Source of the DNA: Pseudomonas sp. P8_229
Lineage (GTDB): Bacteria > Pseudomonadota > Gammaproteobacteria > Pseudomonadales > Pseudomonadaceae
DNA: 64,000 nt
Assembly: GCF_034008635.1 (NCBI RefSeq)
Contig: NZ_CP125378.1
Span: 5,394,501-5,458,500 of the forward strand
Direction of reading: 5' to 3'
In this document: piece after piece, positions 61,321-64,000 of the stretch
How the letters are laid out: each line of letters starts with the position of its first letter
Position numbering within the stretch: the first letter of the stretch is position 1
Program-made: the position numbers and the translations under genes
Notes under the pieces: model-generated
The model's input: only the letters and a program-made list of their open reading frames with translations
What the model was told of the DNA's origin: nothing
Databases searched by the model: none

Positions 61321-61982
61321 AGTTTTCATAAGGAATTGAAACTTGTATCTGGATTCCATTGGATCGGAACCTCTGCGATTTCGACTCGATCAGCTCGTTT
61401 TCTGTTTTATCCAGAACGTGGCACAAGATCGTGCACAGGCTGAAATCGAGGCGTCATTGTCCCGTCGCCAAATTCATGGCAATCATTCGATAGAGTCCCG
61501 GACTGCGGCGGCCTCAGCCGAGTTCATCATTTCAAAAAACCGAAAAAGCCCTGTGCGGCAGCTTGCTCTCCAAGCCGCAGATGAGGCGTTTTTGAACGGT
61601 TCATAACGCCAACAACTTCAGTCAAATCGGATCGCCGCGAGCCGTCACGCGCTTATAAAGCCGTCACTCTCGCCTGAGCGAATTCGCCACTCTGAAGTTG
61701 TGCCCCCGAGGCGAAAAATATATCTATTGAAAGTAAAGTTTTCATAAGGATTTGAAACTTTGTACCTGAAATTCATGCGGCCTGTTTAAAAAGACTGACT
61801 TGACTTGACGAGCTCCCGAGATGTCGCGGAGCCGAGCGAGTGCGTCTTTCTGTGCGGCCAGTCAGGTACTTGTCTCTCCTGAATTTCCGTCGTGTGGCGG
61901 TCGAAATTTTTGATGCAACCTCTGCTGTAGTGCGCGAATAAGCATATTTAATGTGAAGTTTTCATAAGGATTTGAAACTGTG
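61321..61982 (+). repeat. Three copies of an initiation region before the IOR gene
   Basis: The block AGTTTTCATAAGGATTTGAAACT followed by a TTG/GTG start and YL codons occurs at 61321-61345, 61737-61762 and 61957-61982 (the first has AAGGAATTG). Only the third opens the long IOR frame. The second opens a nine-codon frame (YLKFMRPV, then stop at 61787). Other parts of the 60765-61979 gap show no supported gene. Confidence 0.8.
61343..61606 (+). pseudogene. Degenerate copy of the IOR gene 5' end
   Basis: An 87-codon frame starting YLDSIGSEP, like YLDSIDSER of the downstream IOR protein. From ASLSRRQI to LALQAAD the two align without gaps over about 44 residues, sharing LSR, S-R, A, E-I and VR-L-QA positions. 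It then stops after NGS. Truncated, probably non-functional, though a ribosome-binding site is kept. Confidence 0.68.
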
Positions 61983-64000
61983 TACTTGGATTCCATTGAT
62001 TCAGAACGTCAACGCCTGCAACCCGACAAACCCGCGAGTGATGTGGCACTGGCTGCATTGTCGCGAATCGAGCAATACGACAGTCGCTCGATGTATTGCC
62101 GGGAGCACGCGCAGCCCAACGAACGGATCTTTTTGAGCGGTCAGCAGGCGCTGGTAAGGCTGCTGCTGTCCCAGGCTGAACTTGATCGATCCAACGGCAT
62201 TCGTACGGCGGGGTTTGTCAGCGGTTATCGCGGCTCACCGCTGGGCGGCGTGGACCGCGAACTGGTCAAGGCCAAGGCTGTTCTGGAAAACGCCAACGTT
62301 CGCTTTCTACCGGCGATCAACGAAGATCTGGCGGCCACGGCGCTGATCGGCACCCAGCGCGTGGAAACCGATCCGCAGCGTCTGTATGACGGCGTGTTCG
62401 GCATGTGGTACGGCAAGGGGCCGGGGGTCGATCGCTCCGGTGACGCGATCAAGCACGGCAGCTCTTATGGTTCGTCGCCCAACGGTGGCGTGCTGGTGGT
62501 CACCGGCGACGATCACGGTTGCGTGTCGTCGTCGATGTCGCATCAATCCGACCGCACACTGATCGCCTGGGGCTTGCCGGTAATTCATCCGGCCGGCCTT
62601 GACGACTACGAACGCTGCGGTTTGTGGGGTTGGGCGCTGTCCCGGGTGTCGGGATTGTGGGTGGGGTTCAAGGCCATTACCGAGACGGTCGAGGCGACTA
62701 CCTCCGTCGAGTCGATCACGCTGCCGACGTTCGTCACCCCGGATATCGATCCGGGGCCGGACGGCTTGCACTGGCGCTGGCCGGATTTGCCAGGCATGCA
62801 GATCGAGCGCCGGACCGCGTTCAAGTTCGACGCGGCCCGCGCCTTTGCCCTGGCCAACCCGATCGATACCGCCGTCACCGCGCCAGCCCGGCCAACGCTG
62901 GTCATCGCGGCAGTCGGCAAGGCGTATGGCGACGTTCGCCAGGCCTTGCAGCAATGCGGCATCGCCCTCGAACAACTGGAAAACGCCGGCGTCGCGTTGC
63001 TCAAGATCAACCTGGTGTATCCGCTGTCGCCGGTGCTGGACGCCTGGACCCAGCGCGCTGACAAGGTGCTGATCATTGAAGAGAAGCAGGCGATCGTCGA
63101 AGAACAGCTCAAACAGAAGTACTACAACGCCGCCCACGACCAGCGTGCAGTGATTATCGGCAAAACCGACGAAGACGGCCAACCGCTGATCTCGGATCAC
63201 GAGGAACTGCGGCCGTCGCGCATCGCCGCATTGCTTCAGCAGCGTCTGCAAGGCCTGGGCATCGACCTGAGCCTTCCGCATTTCTGGCGCATGCCCGGCA
63301 TCTCGCGGGCTGGCGACTGGATCCGGCGCACGCCTTATCTGTGCTCCGGTTGCCCGCACAACACCTCGACCCAGGTGCCCAAAGGCAGTGAAGCGCGGCT
63401 CGGCATCGGTTGTCATGCGATGGCGGCGCGCATGCCGGAACGCTCGACCACCGGCAGCGTGCAGATGGGCGGGGAAGGGGTCGACTGGCTGGGCCAGGCT
63501 CCGTTCGTGCAGACCCCGCACATCTTCCAGAACATCGGCGACGGGACCTTTTTCCACTCTGGATTCCTTGCTGTGCGCCAGGCCATCGCAGCCGGTGCGA
63601 CCATCACCTACAAGTTGCTCTACAACGATGCCGTGGCCATGACCGGTGGTCAGCCTATCGACGGCAAGCTGACGGTGAAGAAAGCCGTTGAGTTGCTCAA
63701 GGCTGAAGGCGCACAGCGAATCGTGGTGGTGGCGGATGACCTGCAGCGCTATCAGGCGCATGACAGCCTGCCCCAGGGCATCGAAGTGTTTCACCGTGAA
63801 AAACTGGCAGAGGTGCAATTGCAGCTGCGTGACACTCGCGGTGTCAGCGTGCTGATTTTCGATCAGGTCTGCGCGGTCGAAGGGCGCCGTCGCAAGAAGC
63901 AATTGCCGGCACCGCTGGTGAAGACTGAAGTGGTGATCAACGAAGCCGTCTGTGAAGGTTGTGGCGACTGCCAGGTCAAATCCAATTGCCTGTCGGTGGT
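61980..64000 (+). CDS. Indolepyruvate ferredoxin oxidoreductase family protein, 5' part
   Basis: Large fused (alpha-gamma) 2-oxoacid:ferredoxin oxidoreductase using thiamine diphosphate and iron-sulfur clusters; it decarboxylates arylpyruvates such as indolepyruvate. 673 codons are present and the frame is open at the window end; the family has over 1,100. Residues GIRTAGFVSGYRGSPLGGVD, RFLPAINEDLAATALIGTQR and LCSGCPHNTST mark the first domains, and the ferredoxin motif CEGCGDCQVKSNC starts at about 658. GTG 61980 is preceded by AAGGA nine bases upstream. It is the third of three similar start regions. Confidence 0.9.
   Translation, partial: MYLDSIDSERQRLQPDKPASDVALAALSRIEQYDSRSMYCREHAQPNERIFLSGQQALVRLLLSQAELDRSNGIRTAGFVSGYRGSPLGGVDRELVKAKAVLENANVRFLPAINEDLAATALIGTQRVETDPQRLYDGVFGMWYGKGPGVDRSGDAIKHGSSYGSSPNGGVLVVTGDDHGCVSSSMSHQSDRTLIAWGLPVIHPAGLDDYERCGLWGWALSRVSGLWVGFKAITETVEATTSVESITLPTFVTPDIDPGPDGLHWRWPDLPGMQIERRTAFKFDAARAFALANPIDTAVTAPARPTLVIAAVGKAYGDVRQALQQCGIALEQLENAGVALLKINLVYPLSPVLDAWTQRADKVLIIEEKQAIVEEQLKQKYYNAAHDQRAVIIGKTDEDGQPLISDHEELRPSRIAALLQQRLQGLGIDLSLPHFWRMPGISRAGDWIRRTPYLCSGCPHNTSTQVPKGSEARLGIGCHAMAARMPERSTTGSVQMGGEGVDWLGQAPFVQTPHIFQNIGDGTFFHSGFLAVRQAIAAGATITYKLLYNDAVAMTGGQPIDGKLTVKKAVELLKAEGAQRIVVVADDLQRYQAHDSLPQGIEVFHREKLAEVQLQLRDTRGVSVLIFDQVCAVEGRRRKKQLPAPLVKTEVVINEAVCEGCGDCQVKSNCLSV

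Noticed and set aside
61150..61443. 97-codon ORF in the AT-rich gap
   Set aside because: Overlaps the better supported IOR-like fragment in another frame and has no recognised domain.

Overview
The window is a stretch of GC-rich Pseudomonas chromosome, most likely from the P. fluorescens complex. The evidence is the gene order lolA-rarA-crcB-serS-cysG followed by a tusDCBE-ybiB cluster, an hcnABC hydrogen cyanide operon, and dozens of REP/REPIN palindromes of the GTGGGAGCGGGCTTGCTCGCG type. Protein calls come from motif recognition and remembered family sequences. No database search was run.

Layout. 1-8.5 kb: core genes (lipoprotein carrier, recombination factor, fluoride channel, seryl-tRNA synthetase, siroheme synthase, glutathionyl-hydroquinone reductase, tRNA 2-thiouridine relay). 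8.6-23.5 kb: accessory genes, including a chitin-degrading pair (AA10 LPMO and GH18 chitinase) without signal peptides, NudK, Ogt, gamma-glutamyltransferase, small lipoproteins and a SulP transporter. 23.5-25.7 kb: a tandem REPIN array split by an IS110/IS621-like element whose non-coding end carries a recognisable bridge-RNA candidate. 25.7-32.9 kb: a DMT exporter with divergent MocR regulator, a cytochrome c, and a LysR / amine oxidase / polyamine-binding protein group. 33-43 kb: a secreted 13-residue-repeat protein, periplasmic chorismate mutase, MATE pump, acyltransferase, YceI, YXWGXW proteins and a TetR/quinone reductase pair. 41.6-44.8 kb: P1 peptidase, a second polyamine-binding protein and a LuxR regulator. 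45-50.5 kb: methyltransferases, a lone receiver protein, a HAD phosphatase whose 3' end plus a REPIN is triplicated, and an SDR/SRPBCC pair. 50.6-55 kb: a two-component system and small membrane proteins behind a probable sigma-54 promoter. 55.1-58.3 kb: hcnABC with an ANR box and an Rsm-type leader. 58.3-64 kb: REPIN cluster, Kef-type antiporter, and an indolepyruvate ferredoxin oxidoreductase running off the end, preceded by degenerate copies of its own 5' end.

Common threads: REP/REPIN elements separate most operons and have been captured in coding sequence, in a terminator, in tandem amplification and as a transposon target. Several gene groups join catabolism or sensing of amines and peptides (GGT, polyamine-binding proteins, amine oxidase, P1 peptidase). 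Others fit a rhizosphere biocontrol lifestyle (HCN, chitinase/LPMO). The strongest lead for a non-standard system is the bridge RNA of the IS110 element, whose predicted guides match both the REP site it occupies and its own ends.
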